DNA of 35,028 bases from Klebsormidium nitens (GCA_000708835.1 DF237718.1:1-35028), one strand, 5' to 3'; positions 9,904 through 21,482 are shown, counted from the stretch's first letter. Numbers and translations are program-made. The notes: generated by a model not told the origin, from the letters alone.

Positions 9904-12900
9904 TGGACCTCTTCTGCGTCCCCGGCTCCGGGATGTTGAACGTATCGTGGCCCGCCATCTGGACGATCTTCTTGGTGGGCGCCGGCTGCTCGCCACGTGG
10001 CAGGATAAGCAGGCGGAAGCCGAAGTCCATCACCTCGGGGGCGAAGATCCGGTAGTACAGGAACACCGTGTACCTGGGGAGAGGATATATAAGGGCTGTC
10101 AGCTTATGATACGCTCCGGCTGCTTATGGGCGTTTCCAGTGAGTAGTTTGAGCCCAGCTCGATCACCTCGGGGGCGAAGATCCGGTGGTAGAGGAACACC
10201 GTGTACCTGGGGGGGAGGATATACAAGGTTATGTTACGCCCTGGTTGCTTGTGGACGTTTCCATCCAGCAACTCAGTGCAGCTTCATACCTTTGGAAGCT
10301 CGAATAGGGGTGAAGACGGACACCGTGTACCTCAGTGAGGGGAACCCACAGACAGGCTGTCCGCTCATGACAGGTTGCGACGGCCTATGAGCGATTTGCA
10401 AACTGAGTTACACCGGTTCGTCGAAGTGACTGGCTGAAAAGAAGCAGTCAGGGAAACGTTCTGTACGTGCTATCAACTTGTTCTATGTTGCGGCGGCGTA
10501 TAGGGCCGATCAGAAAGTGCGCAAAAGCCAGCTCCATCAGCGCGGAGGCGAAGGCATTCGGTGTATTTGGCGAGAAGATGATCAGAAGTGACTGCTGGCT
10601 TATGGATCCGCCCGTATGACAGGCACGCAGTCCGCGAGGGCAAACGAAAGGACTCTTCTGAAACCTTACAAGCACTTTAATCTTACGCTCCGGCGACTTG
10701 TCAGCAGGTCCGAACGGCTTTGGCTGATGCGTCTTAAATGTAAGAGTGGGGCGTCTTCGAGCCCAGAAACATTCTTGAAAAGTCCAACAATTCAACAAAA
10801 TAGAGACACAGTTACTGCCGGCTGATGCCTACAAATTGACGACTTGTGTTGACGACTTGTGGAGGCCAAGACAAACCGCCGCGAAAAGCTCACCAGAAGG
10901 GCACCACGACGCCGCGCTCGCGCTTGAGGGCGGTACGGACCGCGATCTCGGCCAGGTCCTTGGTGGGCAGAACCGGCCAGGGGCCCACGTGCTCCTGCGG
11001 TTGGAGGATACGAGTTTGTTAAAATGTCATCACAACGCACGAATTTGCTTCATTTTAATGGAGTGCACAGAGAGGGTTCACTGCTTGAAAATAAGGTCTT
11101 TACTTTTGTTTTCAACGAATCTCTTACATTGCGGTGGAAAGGGCACAGGAATGATTCGTATGAGTACAGGTTCAGTCGTTCACACAGAACGTGGCACTCA
11201 TTTCTATCATTCGACTGGCTCTGAATGCCAGCGCGAAGCTCGTTCTGGTATAGTAGCACATCCTACAGACGTCCTGGCTAACAAAGCGACACAAGACTAG
11301 CAGAGACTTTTGGGGCCGAATTAGATCTGCCTGAGCACCTTCCGTTGATCTACGCTAAACCGTCCGCTTGACACCGGTTGTTCTCGTTGTGGCCGCTTAG
11401 CATGCAATTCCGGCTTAAACCCGCTGGGTGGAACAGACTAGTTACAGAACCAAGAATCGTACCAAGCAGAATACACTATCTGAAGCTTTTTGGCGGAGCG
11501 TGTCAATATAGCTTGCATTCAGCACATCCAGAGAACGTCAGCACAAGAACTCGTTTCCAACATATGCGGCTACATGCAGAATCCCGCCAGGCTCAAGATC
11601 TCATAGAGGGCCCCTGACGGCAAGGACGAATCGAAACGATGAAGGCAAAACTTTCAAAGATGACGAGGTGCTTGTTGGCTGTCACTTTTAACCTAAAGCG
11701 GGCGTGGAAAGGGGAACCAGCGGGAGAACGTGCAACGAACGAGATTCTCGTAAAAAGGCCGAATACACGGTGGCTAAGAAAGCTAAAAACCGGTGACGTT
11801 CGTTTTGCGAGCTCCCGCCAACGACTTTGGTATCGTCACAGCCACATCTTAATGATTACTCGTGCGTCCCTTGCTGACCGCAAAGGGAATCGGCGAGGCG
11901 GCTTTGGAAGTGGAGAAAGAGGTGCCCAGCAAAGAATATTGTTCAAGGCCATCAGATGTACCCCATAAGGTTCACTGTCTTCCGGTATTGATACCGAAGA
12001 GCACAAAGCCATGTTGTAGAGCAACACTTCAAACATCATCAGGACATCCTGACTGCAAGCAATTTTGGATTTTACGAAGAGATTGAAATCCCGGCAAGGC
12101 TTGCGAGGAGCTAATCAGAACGAAGTCAATGCTACTGGCTGGCTTGCTATAGAACAATAATCGTTCAGTGTTTGGGTCCCTGGCTTCAGTTGTCACACAA
12201 GCCACGTCTTGTGGACTTTAATAAAATCCACAATCTGTGGCGGCAATGTCATAGCCCCCGTTGCGCGTTCCGGCCAGTCATGTAACTCAGTCTTTGGAAA
12301 CATGGCTTTCAATGTCCAGCATCAATTAGGAAACCAACAGCAAATAATGAGAGCCATGTTTCCGTCTGTCAGCAAGGCAAGGTTACCGCACGCCAGACGG
12401 CGTTCCCACAGAATCAAACAACAAATCAATCACCGGGAACAGAGAGAGGTGCTACGAACTTTCCCGAGACCTTGCTTCCCGTCTGACAGCTCTTTCCACA
12501 ATTGGAGCTTGATCCACAAGCAGAGAGTAGACGTGGATGTGAAAGGAAACTGAAAAACAAGAAGCGAGAAGGAGAGGCTAATTAGATTGTACTTTAGCAT
12601 CGCAGATGCTCTGTTCTAGACAAATTGGTTTGTCTGTCGAAAGCGTATCCTTAGGGGAGGAAAATCCAAAAGACTAGGCTCGAACAAAGGAGAACTTGCG
12701 AATGCAACCCAAGGAGATCAGCGCCATCGGAGCAGTATACACGTCGCTTAGGTTCTGGTACCAGGCAATTTGGTCGTGCTCATCAGGACCTTCTTAATGA
12801 AACGAAGAGATACAATGCAAAGGCGGTCCAGGACCAAAAAAACCCGCGAAATTAAAATCGTGCGCCAGACGAAATGACAATCACGTCGCCGAGGCCCTCA

Positions 12901-15900
12901 GGCTGGTCCCAGGCAGACTGATCCTGCCCGTCCAGAACTTATCGCAAAGAGACCAACCGAGCGCGAAATTACAAACGCAAATGGACAAAGCCAGGTCTCA
13001 TCTTTTGATGACGTGAAGGCTTACGTCACGGAGGCATGGTCACATGCGCACTGTTCGTGCTCGTCCAGGCGCTTTCTTCTAAAACAAAGAGGCGCCGAAA
13101 TGAAACCATGCGAGCGCAAACTTGCAAACTCCAGAAAAGTAGATTCAGAGTAAATTGCGTTGATGACGTCGAGGCTTACGTCACGGAGGCCCTGGTCCCA
13201 CGCGTACTGGTCGTGCTCGTCCAGGAACTTGCCCTCCGTCATCTCGGACACCACCCAGCCCGGCAGGACGTTGGTCACCGTAACGCTGCTGCCCACCTCC
13301 GCGCGCAGCGTGTCGAAGAAGCCCAGCGCCGCGTGTTTCGCCGCCTGGAAAAATGGGTTGAGAAATGGGTTTGAGAGTGGTTAGAAGATTTACCCAGCTG
13401 GATTCGACGATGGTTCCGCTTCTAACCCGGCTTGATTCGACGATGGGTCAAGTCCTTGGATACGCTGCTGCCCACCTCCGCGCGGACCGTGTCGAAGAAC
13501 CCCAGCGCCACGTGTTTCGCCGCCTGGAAAAACGGGTTAATCAATNNNNNNNNNNNNNNNNNNNNNNNNNNNNNNNNNNNNNNNNNNNNNNNNNNNNNNN
13601 NNNNNNNNNNNNNNNNNNNNNNNNNNNNNNNNNNNNNNNNNNNNNNNNNNNNNNNNNNNNNNNNNNNNNNNNNNNNNNNNNNNNNNNNNNNNNNNNNNNN
13701 NNNNNNNNNNNNNNNNNNNNNNNNNNNNNNNNNNNNNNNNNNNNNNNNNNNNNNNNNNNNNNNNNNNNNNNNNNNNNNNNNNNNNNNNNNNNNNNNNNNN
13801 NNNNNNNNNNNNNNNNNNNNNNNNNNNNNNNNNNNNNNNNNNNNNNNNNNNNNNNNNNNNNNNNNNNNNNNNNNNNNNNNNNNNNNNNNNNNNNNNNNNN
13901 NNNNNNNNNNNNNNNNNNAAAACGGGTTAATCAATAATCTAGAAATGGGTTGAAAGCGGCTCTGTTCAACGATGGCTGAACCCCTGAATACGCTGCTGCC
14001 CACCTCCGCGCGCAGGGTGTCGAAGAACCCCAGGGCCGTGTGTTTCGCCGCCTGGACAACGAGGTCAAGGAATGCGTTATAGAGTGGTTAGGAGCGCTCC
14101 CCGGCTTGGTTCAGCGATGGCTCTGCAAAAAACGGTTAGAGATTGGGTTAGAGAGTGCTTAGGTGCGGTTCCCGGCTTGGTTCAGTAAGGGTTCAATCCC
14201 TTGAACACGCTGCTGCCCACCTCCGCGCGGACCGTGTCGAAGAACCCCAGCGCCACGTGTTTTGCCGCCTGCAAACATGGGTTTTAGCTTCGGTTAGCCG
14301 GTGGTTGAGAAGAGCCAACTCATATTTTGTCGTGCTCTGGTTTGAGACCTGGATGTCTCTTAGCGCTGCCCACATTGGCGCGAACCATGTCAAAGAAGCC
14401 CAGCGCAGCGTGCTTCGCTTTCTGGAAAACATGGTTTAAGTATGGCTCAGTGGATGGTTCGAAGTGCGTTTCTGCCACAGCGATGATTTGCCCCCTTTAT
14501 CATCAATTTGCCTGCCTCCGTGCGCAGCGTGTCAACGAAGCCCAGTGCTGCGTGCTTCGCCGCCTAGGAACAGATTTGAAGACTGGGCTTAAGGATGTGG
14601 CTAGGAGCGAATTTCTTGGCCGGTTCAGCAGCAAGTTGTCCCCTCTAAAGTGCTGCGCCCGGAGGATGGCAGCGTGTTGAAGTAACCCAGCGCCGTGTGC
14701 TTCGCCGCCTGTGGAACCATGAAGGACTGGTTATATGGATGATGGTTCGAAGCGGCTGCCTGACCCGTTTTAGCAGTGCTTCACCCCTTTCCAGTGTTGC
14801 CGCCTCCGCGCGCGCGAAGCGTTTCGAAGAACCCCAGCGCCGCGTGCTTCGCCGCCTGAAACATGGGTTTGAGGATGATTGAAACTTTGGGTCAAGGAGG
14901 GAGTGCAGCACAAACCTAAGGAACGTGTTCTCTATCTCGGCGCGAGCGTATTGAAGTAGCCAGCACCGCGTGCTTCGCCACCGGAAAAGTGGTTACAGAG
15001 AGGCTTAGCAGGCTGATTAGACTCCGAACAGTGGCCCGACGTGGTCTGCCTTGAAGTTTTCCATGTGCTGACACCTCAAGGCCCTGTACGGTGGTGGGGG
15101 CCCAAATTGGCCGAAGCTGCAATCTGGTCCGTTGAAGACAGTTTCGGATGCACGGAGCGTTCATTTCCGGAGCTTTGAAATCGCACGCCTACTGTAAAGA
15201 TCTACCAGCGAAGCCCCTCAGGAAGTTCCCTACTTTCAAACGAACACCGCACTCACGTTGTAGATGCCCATGCGCGGGTACGGGATGAAGCTGGCGACCG
15301 AGATGATGTTGAGCAGCTGGCCGCCGGTCGCCCTCAGGTACGGCAGCGCGTAGTACGTCGGGTACACGTGGCCCCAGAACGTGGTGTTAATAACCTCGCG
15401 CGCGGCGTCGAGGCTCCAGTTGGGCGCGTCCGCGACCAGGAAGCTGTGCGCGACCCCCGCGTTGTTCACCAAAATGTCGACTGCAAAGGGAGGGGAATTT
15501 TGGGTTGGTACTTTTGTTAACTTGATTGGGTCAAGGAGCGTGGTCACCAGTTCGAGCAAAGGTCCAGGCTCCACTCGGGCGCGTCCGCGACCAGGAGTCT
15601 GCGCGACCCCCGCATTGTGTGCCAGGATGTCAACTCCAATAACGGGGTTTGTGTACTGGTTAATGAGCCAAAAAAAGGGTTAAGCAAAGCGTCTGACGAA
15701 TAATCTCGCGCGCGGCGTCCTGGCTCCATTTGGGCGCGTCCGCCACCAGGAAGCTGTGCGCGTTGCGCGATCCCCGCGTTGTTCACTAGGATGTTCAAGG
15801 ATGTTGACTGCAAAAACGGGGTTTGTGAAGCGGTAGTGTGCCAGAAAACGGGTTAAGGAAAGGGCTAATTTAGGACGTTAATTCGATCTTTCGGGATCTT

Positions 15901-18900
15901 CCGGGCGCATTCGCGAGCGCGAAAGCTGCCCGCGGCCCCCGCGTTGTTCACCAGAATGTGGTCTGCAAAGGCGAGGTTCGCGGAGTGGTTAGCTGGCCAG
16001 AAAGCGGGTTAAGGATCATGTTCGGCTGAAGACTTTAACTAGAGCTTCCATGCTCCAGGCGGGCGCGTCCGCGAGCAGGAAGAGCTGTGCGCGATGTCCG
16101 CGCTGTTCTTTACTGGATTGCCATTCCAAAAGCGAGCCTGGCTTGAGGTACTGATTGGGTTGAAGTTGGATTCAGTGAAACCTGCTTCTTTGAAACCGCG
16201 CATTGCGCCTGGGCTTCAGCACGGAGCGTCGACGAGCAGGAAGCTTTGTACGGTCTCCAATATCTTTTACCAGAAAGTCGAGTGCGCGGAAAGCTGGGAC
16301 TGTCCGGGTTAGTCTCGAGTTTCAAGTCATGGTTTCACCTGAACGGAACGTCATGACTCATTTATTTGTGCGCTGAGTAACGGCAACGGTCAGCAGGGAA
16401 CTGCCATACTGATGGTTGATAAGAATGAGAGGCAGAAGCCGACAGCAATTCATATTAGCGGCTGTTAGTGGCGATTTGGTCGAGATAAAAGGCCTTAATG
16501 TTCATACGGTCGAGCAGAGCAGCAACGCAATCCGGACTGCTTGTTTGCAACAGTAAAAACAGACAATCACCGGAGCGACTCCCCGCGTCAAAGTCAAAAA
16601 AGAGACAGTAGATAGTTGTGTGCTGCTGTCGGGTATGCGCATATTCACCCCCTCCACGAGTAACTAGCTCAAATGAGCGCACAAAGTTCCACAAACCTCA
16701 AGGAGGGATCTTTCTGGGTCATTCCGGTTCCGGCTTAATGTAGCTCCACTCGTTGGCAAAACGCTCTGGCAGTGTCATCCACCAGAGACACCGCCTTCCT
16801 AGCCACGTTCGAGATCTGGCGTTCCGATAAGGTCAGCTTTCCTATCGGACGAACCCAACACTTCGGGGACGATTGCTCGAAATTTAACACGAACCAAAGT
16901 CTGGTTGAAAAAGCGCAACGAAGCAATGTCTGGCGACGGCAAACGCCGATGCCCCCAGAGGCGGCAGAGCTACAGTGTTTTCGACCCTACATATGCGGCT
17001 GATCAAAATCAAGCACTTGGATGGCTATTAGCCACGGACGGCTTGTCTTCCTTGCCATGGTCTCTAAGAACGCACGCAATGGCTTCATACTCTCTGAAAT
17101 CAGAATAGAATTGCCTCTCCACACACTCAACAGAAGGCAATCAGAGCGTATCTCCTGTGTTTCCGGGACTCGCACAATCTGAAAAGGAAAGGTGCTCAAC
17201 GCTTGAGACGTCTTTTTCCCCACGTGTCTACGTGGCGCCAGGAGGAGGCTCTATAATAAAGTCTGCTTAACTTTCACATCAGGCCAAACTTGGGCGACGT
17301 TTGGATTTTGACAGAGCAGAAACCAAACAAGAGAGTAAAGTCGTTTCGAGCTTGAGTTCAAAAAGCACATACGGCGGAAATGCTGCGAGAAGGCAGGCAG
17401 TTTTGGATACGGCATGGGCTTCTGAAGCGCAGAGTAAATGAACGGAAGGAACGTAAAGTTCCCCTCCTATGATTAGTATCCAAACCTTCCGCCCCACACT
17501 ATCGTTAACGTTGCAAAAGAATACGCACTTGCTCGGGCGTTTGCGAGCTCAGAAGTAACGATTAGTCAGCGCTGAAGGAGTCTCAGAGCCAGTGTCATGA
17601 GTTGAAACACTACGACTTCTTCTTGTAATCGGCTCGGAGGATGGTGGCCAAGATCGGATGGCAACAATCGCTGTCGCCAGACCCGCTGTCCTCACAGCCA
17701 CGTTCAGAGTTCAGCTTCTTGAGCTCGTTTACACTGCTTATCCAATCGCGCAAGCAATTGAAAGCTTCGCGCACGCTCCTTATAGTCGGATTCAGAAAGC
17801 AGAAGCAACCGCTGAGCGTCGCATGTCAGCAGGAAGTGCATGACACCATCAAAAAGGCTTGACCAGGCAAAAGCGAAAGACGGGTGGCTAGACAAGAAGG
17901 TTAGAAAGGTAGATTGTAAGGTCGTATAGGCGAAGCAACGTAGTGCTTTGTACCCTTTCGACTTTGTATTCCCGAACTTTTCGAAAGCTCAACGGTTCCT
18001 TCTAAAATTTGGTAGAAGAGAATCAGGGCTCCAGCAGCAATCGGCTCGTGGCAAACAGCCATGAGTGGTCGTCTTCGCCGCCGCCTCAATCTTTTGAAAG
18101 ATGGCGTTCAGTTTCGTTTCACGAGTTCAAAAAATGACTCGCTCAGGAGCAAACCATATTACAAGGATAGAGTCCCCAAGGCAGAGCCGATCGATACGCC
18201 AACACAGATTCAAACTCTATTCGACTCAGTGAGGGGCCAATTCCTGAGCCCGAAAACGCCCCGGTGCTTGAGTCCCGCTTTCACCTTCTGCAATTCTTGA
18301 GCGCTTCGTATGGAAAAATCCCATGCCGACCACAGCCATTCGTAGCAATCTCCTCATTATGCGAGCCATAACGCTTTGAAGCTCGGCCGTAAGTTGGATT
18401 TTTGACCCTCTCAGAGTTGCTTGTCGCTTGAATGCACGGTCAGACCCTGAAGAACCAGCCTATCTCATCACACTCATCGTGAGTTCCAGGGCACCAATAC
18501 CTCCTCTCTTGCATTAGCTTTCCGACAAACCGACTGAAGCGGTGCTAACGAGACCGGGTGCTTCCAAGTTTCCTACTAACCACCCAAGCTAACCCGCTCA
18601 CCTGTGCCGTATTTGTCCACCGCCCGGTCGATGATCTTCTTGCAGTCGGCCTCCTTCTGAACGTCAGCCTCCAGGATGGTGACGTCAGAGGCCCCCAGGA
18701 GGAAGCAGTTCTCGGTCACCTTATGCAGTCGCTCCATGCGCCGGGCCGCGAGCACCAGGTTCGCGCCACGCATCGCGAATTCATACGCGATGTGCTGTGG
18801 GAAGAGCGTATGGAGCCATGGTCAGATGGGAGATAAGGTAATTGCTACGCGCAGAAATTTCTACGAACATTTGATTCCGGAGATAATGAGGCAGAGGTTT

Positions 18901-19930
18901 AGCGCAGATACACAGTGTGGACAGCGTCTCAGAAGTCTGGTCATTCCAACGGTTCATCTTCTGTTCTGGCTTTCCCTTCGACCAAGAGATCCGCTCGTAA
19001 TGAGCTTATTTCGGAAAAGGATCCAAGTCAGCCTCAGAGCAACGACCGGCAGCGCGCTTTTGAGCAGATTCTGTCTTTTCTTACTCGATTGAAACGGGGA
19101 AATCGAAGGCGAAAGCATCCATGACGAAGGTCTGTAGCGTCTCAAATCCAGACAAATTGGAAGGTCCTCAAATGAAGTGCTTGAACTGAGTTTTTGCATG
19201 AGGGCAGGTCTGCTGTGCATGGGATTCGCAGATACACTGTGTCCCAAAGAAAGGGAGAAGAGCGAGAGTAGAGATGTAAGTGTTGATCAAGTTTCTCGGT
19301 TGTATCTATTTCAGAAACCAGAGAATATCAAAAGGTGCCTCCACCTAGTGGTATGCTTTGAGTTGGCAGAAGATCAAGTTTTCCTGGACTGAGTAGTAAG
19401 CAAGCCAAAAACAACATCACAGTAACCGTGGACCTTTCTTTTCCTTCTGCCGGACTACCTAATCAACGTTCCTTCTAAAACCTTTTCAGGAACGGCTTCG
19501 GAGCTTCTACATTCTGCGAAGGAGTCTGCCTTCCAAGCCAACACCTTCAAACACAAAAACATGCAGACAAGAAGCACCTCCTTAAATACTGGCTAAACGA
19601 AATTTGTCAGCAGACCAGGACACGTCACAGCAATCATTGCCTCACCTCTCCGATGCCGCTGGACGCCCCGTGGATGACCACCGCCTTCCCCCTGACGCTC
19701 CTCTCCCAGCTGACCATGCGCCAGAGGCGGCGCAGCACCGCGAGCGTGGGCGCGATCCACAGCAGACTGAGCACGCCGATGGGGTACAGGACCATAGCGT
19801 ATGTGCAGTTGAGCACCCATGTCCACACGTCCTGCAAAGAGTCCCACATGATTGCGCGCAGCAGGGTTCTCGCCTGCGACTCTTGCAGGGCGTTCCTGGC
19901 TTCCGCGACTGCCTGGAAAGGCGCTTGCAT
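9881..19930 (-). CDS. Membrane-anchored short-chain dehydrogenase, steroleosin/11-beta-HSD-like
   Basis: Six exons on the minus strand: 19930-19646, 18794-18602, 15480-15257, 13344-13180, 10994-10894 and 10073-9881 (TGA). All junctions keep phase and obey GT..AG, giving 386 residues. Residues about 35-70 form a hydrophobic N-terminal anchor with spaced prolines, as in membrane or oil-body HSDs. The cofactor loop GASSGIGE closes exon 1, and AARR after the second strand suggests NADP(H). NNAG lies in exon 3. The catalytic Ser is the S of NIISVAS, 13 residues before the Tyr of YNAAK. That YxxxK motif is split: Tyr ends exon 3 and Lys opens exon 4. PGWVVSEMT and the C-terminal WYTVFLYYRIFAPEV domain match plant HSD1/steroleosin proteins. 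It probably oxidises or reduces a sterol-like or lipid alcohol/ketone at a membrane; the substrate is not shown. Introns 2-5 are long and hold copies of exon edges. An upstream start or 5' exon is possible. Confidence 0.93.
10029..10600 (-). repeat. Tandem copies of the 5' edge of SDR exon 6 in intron 5
   Basis: The exon 6 acceptor edge with about 45 exon bases is at 10029-10076. A nearly identical copy lies 133 bp away at 10162-10212, with only a few differences and a perfect pyrimidine-CAG acceptor. A third, eroded copy is near 10318 (GACACCGTGTACCT), and a very eroded one may lie near 10545-10600. The intron parts also align (GGATATA.AAGG, TATG.TACGC.C.GG.TGCTT.TGG.CGTTTCC). Confidence 0.85.
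10842..10862. repeat. Short tandem duplication in SDR intron 5
   Basis: GACGACTTGTG occurs twice in a row, separated by TT, just beyond the exon 5 donor. It may be the seed of a larger duplication or chance. Confidence 0.5.
11010..12700. other. Intron 4 of the SDR gene, no internal gene
   Basis: Several open frames of 65-115 codons occur on both strands, but none has recognisable protein character or splice support. The stretch lies wholly between SDR exons 4 and 5. Confidence 0.6.
12735..13230 (-). repeat. Tandem copies of the 3' edge of SDR exon 4 in intron 4
   Basis: The exon 4 donor edge is at 13180. Copies of the edge, with about 50 exon bases each, end at about 13025, 12885 and 12743, giving spacings of about 155, 140 and 142 bp. 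The first copy keeps almost all of TTACGTCACGGAGGC and CTCGTCCAGG. All three keep GT immediately after the GAC codon that ends the exon. Intron blocks such as GGCGCCGAAATGAAA or GCGCGAAATTA are also shared. Confidence 0.82.
13280..15000 (-). repeat. Array of eight or more copies of the 5' edge of SDR exon 4 in intron 3
   Basis: The real acceptor edge is at 13344. Copies have their edge at about 13523, 14051, 14268, 14421, 14563, 14708, 14855 and 14981. Within a 65-base exon segment, copies 1 and 2 differ from the exon at about four positions each and copy 3 at about six; later ones are much more diverged. Copies 1 and 3 share private variants (GGACCGTG, GCCACGTG), so larger blocks have also duplicated. 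Intron parts repeat GGTTAGGAGCG and CCCGGCTTGGTTCA. Seven of eight copies keep AG at the acceptor even though the preceding bases differ (CCAG, GCAG, ACAG, TCAG, CTAG). Each copy carries the region encoding AAKH with the catalytic Lys; copy 1 is open through KHVALGFFDTVRAEVGSS. Confidence 0.93.
13546..13918. other. Assembly gap (373 N) inside the repeat array
   Basis: The gap is bordered on both sides by the same 17 bases (AAAACGGGTTAATCAAT). That is expected when an assembler breaks within a tandem repeat, so the gap probably hides one or more further exon-4-edge copies and its length may be an estimate. Confidence 0.9.
15390..16290 (-). repeat. Array of five copies of the 5' edge of SDR exon 3 in intron 2
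   Basis: The real acceptor edge is at 15480. Copies have their edge at about 15631, 15807, 15962, 16125 and 16281, a spacing of 151-176 bp. They share GGGCGCGTCCGCGA, CAGGAAGCTGTGCGCG and CCCCGCGTTGTTCACCA, which encode the NNAG region and following residues on the minus strand. Similarity fades with distance. Acceptor AG is kept in the first three copies and lost in the last two. Intron parts share CAAAAACGGGGTTTGTG and GCGGGTTAAGGA-like blocks. Confidence 0.9.
16300..18600. other. Remainder of SDR intron 2, nothing recognised
   Basis: Open frames up to about 80 codons occur on both strands (for example 16772-17002 and 18061-18300), but none resembles a known protein. No tandem structure was noticed here and no copy of exon 2 was seen. 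Confidence 0.55.
18830..19620. other. SDR intron 1, nothing recognised
   Basis: This stretch between SDR exons 1 and 2 shows no internal exon and, unlike introns 2-5, no visible exon-edge copies. Confidence 0.55.
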
Positions 19931-19949
19931 GAACGTTGCCCGGACAGTT

Positions 19950-21480
19950 TGATTGCCTGAGAAGTCCCTGTATAAAGAGCTTCTTGAGCTTATTCTTGCC
20001 GCCTCAAATCCCTTCTATAAGACTTCTAGTTCCTGATGCTAAGGTTGAAGCAGGTCTTCTTTGAGTGCATGACGGTTGCTTTACCTGCGTAGGGATGAGG
20101 AAGAGAAGCCAAGCGTGACGCGCGCCTTTCGTTCGTCAGCGACACCGACTCGCCTCAAAGCAAGCTGAGCATGCACGTTCGCCGTTCGTCAACGCCCAGT
20201 CGATCGTTGCAGCACAGTCTCAGGTTCGCAAAGAGTGAAAAAGAAAAGTCCTGCACACTAGGGCATGCACAGTGCTGAGATCGACAGATGTTGGCAACAC
20301 CTCGCAAACGAAAACGCTTCTCCTTTCTCAGTACCAAGGCAAGAGCCTATGCTGACAAGTCATTGTGGAGGGGAAGCTGCGAGGCTGCAACAGGGGCGAT
20401 CGGTCATGTCATAAGTTGCACCTGCACTGCAGCGGATCGACGCCGTGAAGTAAGGATGCGCGGCCGTCCAAATCTCCAAAGCCAGCCGCATCATGCCGTC
20501 AGTAACTAAACCGTCTCCAAGCAGCGTCAAATGGCGGCCACCCTCAACCAGCTCCACCAGGTTCCAGCACGCACGCCTGAATGCCTGTGGCCGCCAAGCG
20601 CGGCATACCGATACCAGGAACCATGTGCCGGAATCAAACGACCCAAAAAGATCAGCCCATCTCGTCAAACTTCGTTTGTCTACCTAGGTTGTTGTGAGGA
20701 TCGTGTCGAAGCAACTTAGTCTGCATGTAATCTGAATCCAACAGGGATCGTATGGAACGATCCATTGCCGTCTTCAGTTTTGATCATATCAGGCTTGAAA
20801 GTTGATTAAGAAAAGACAGAGTGACGAAGCATCACGCATGGTACGCACAGGAAAAAGTGACTCGAGCTAGCTCCGAGTCGACTACAGAAGTACGTAGCTC
20901 AATGGGGGCATTCCAAGGATCGGTATATCAAATGGCTGATATATATGACTAGGAGTCCGATCCTCAAACTTCCTAAGTAACTTTAATACAAGACACGCCG
21001 GTCAACGCCTGCACTTCATGACACAGACTCACTCAACTCATGCTATACAGGCTTGCAAGCTAAGCTTATCGTGGGTGTCGGGAGTGGGCTCTGAATAGGA
21101 GCGCAGTTCACTCTCAACCACCAGCATAACAGATTTGTATGTGGGACAAGTAAACTACGTCAAAGAGACGAATCTTAGCCTTGTATACACTGGCTTTTGT
21201 TGGACACGTCATATTTTGCTGAGCTTCAAACTCTTATCACTTGCGTGTTTCCATCAGAGCAGGACAGCAACTTGCGCATCTGTCACTACAATCACAGAAA
21301 TTGCTATCAAACACTTGTACCAGCGTCGTCAGCTTTACTTTACCGTTATCCTGAAGCCCACGGCTCTGCTTGTGGCATATGACTCCGTACCCGATTAGAG
21401 CTTTCTGCCCAAGCGCTGGGAAGCTCGTAAATGCTAGCAGCATGCTGCATAAGATGATGCTGAACCAAGTACTTTACTCT
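19950..21480. other. Region between the SDR and AKR genes
   Basis: It contains the 5' flank of the SDR gene and the 3' flank of the AKR gene. One minus-strand open frame at 20360-20668 (102 codons) has some protein-like character (ACWNLVELVEGGRHLTLLG), but it lacks a recognisable domain or splice partner, so I do not call it a gene. Self-complementary AT strings (GATATATATGAC) occur near 20938. Confidence 0.45.
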
Positions 21481-21482
21481 CC

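Noticed and set aside
11639-11968. 109-codon open frame inside SDR intron 4
   Set aside because: No recognisable motif and no splice or promoter support; basic, low-information composition.
13365-14003. Long open frames spanning the N gap on both strands
   Set aside because: They are open only because N codons contain no stops. The real content is exon-edge repeats and gap.
13280-16290. Several tandem SDR genes or duplicated whole exons
   Set aside because: Copies contain only exon edges, not whole exons, and none has both splice sites around a complete exon.
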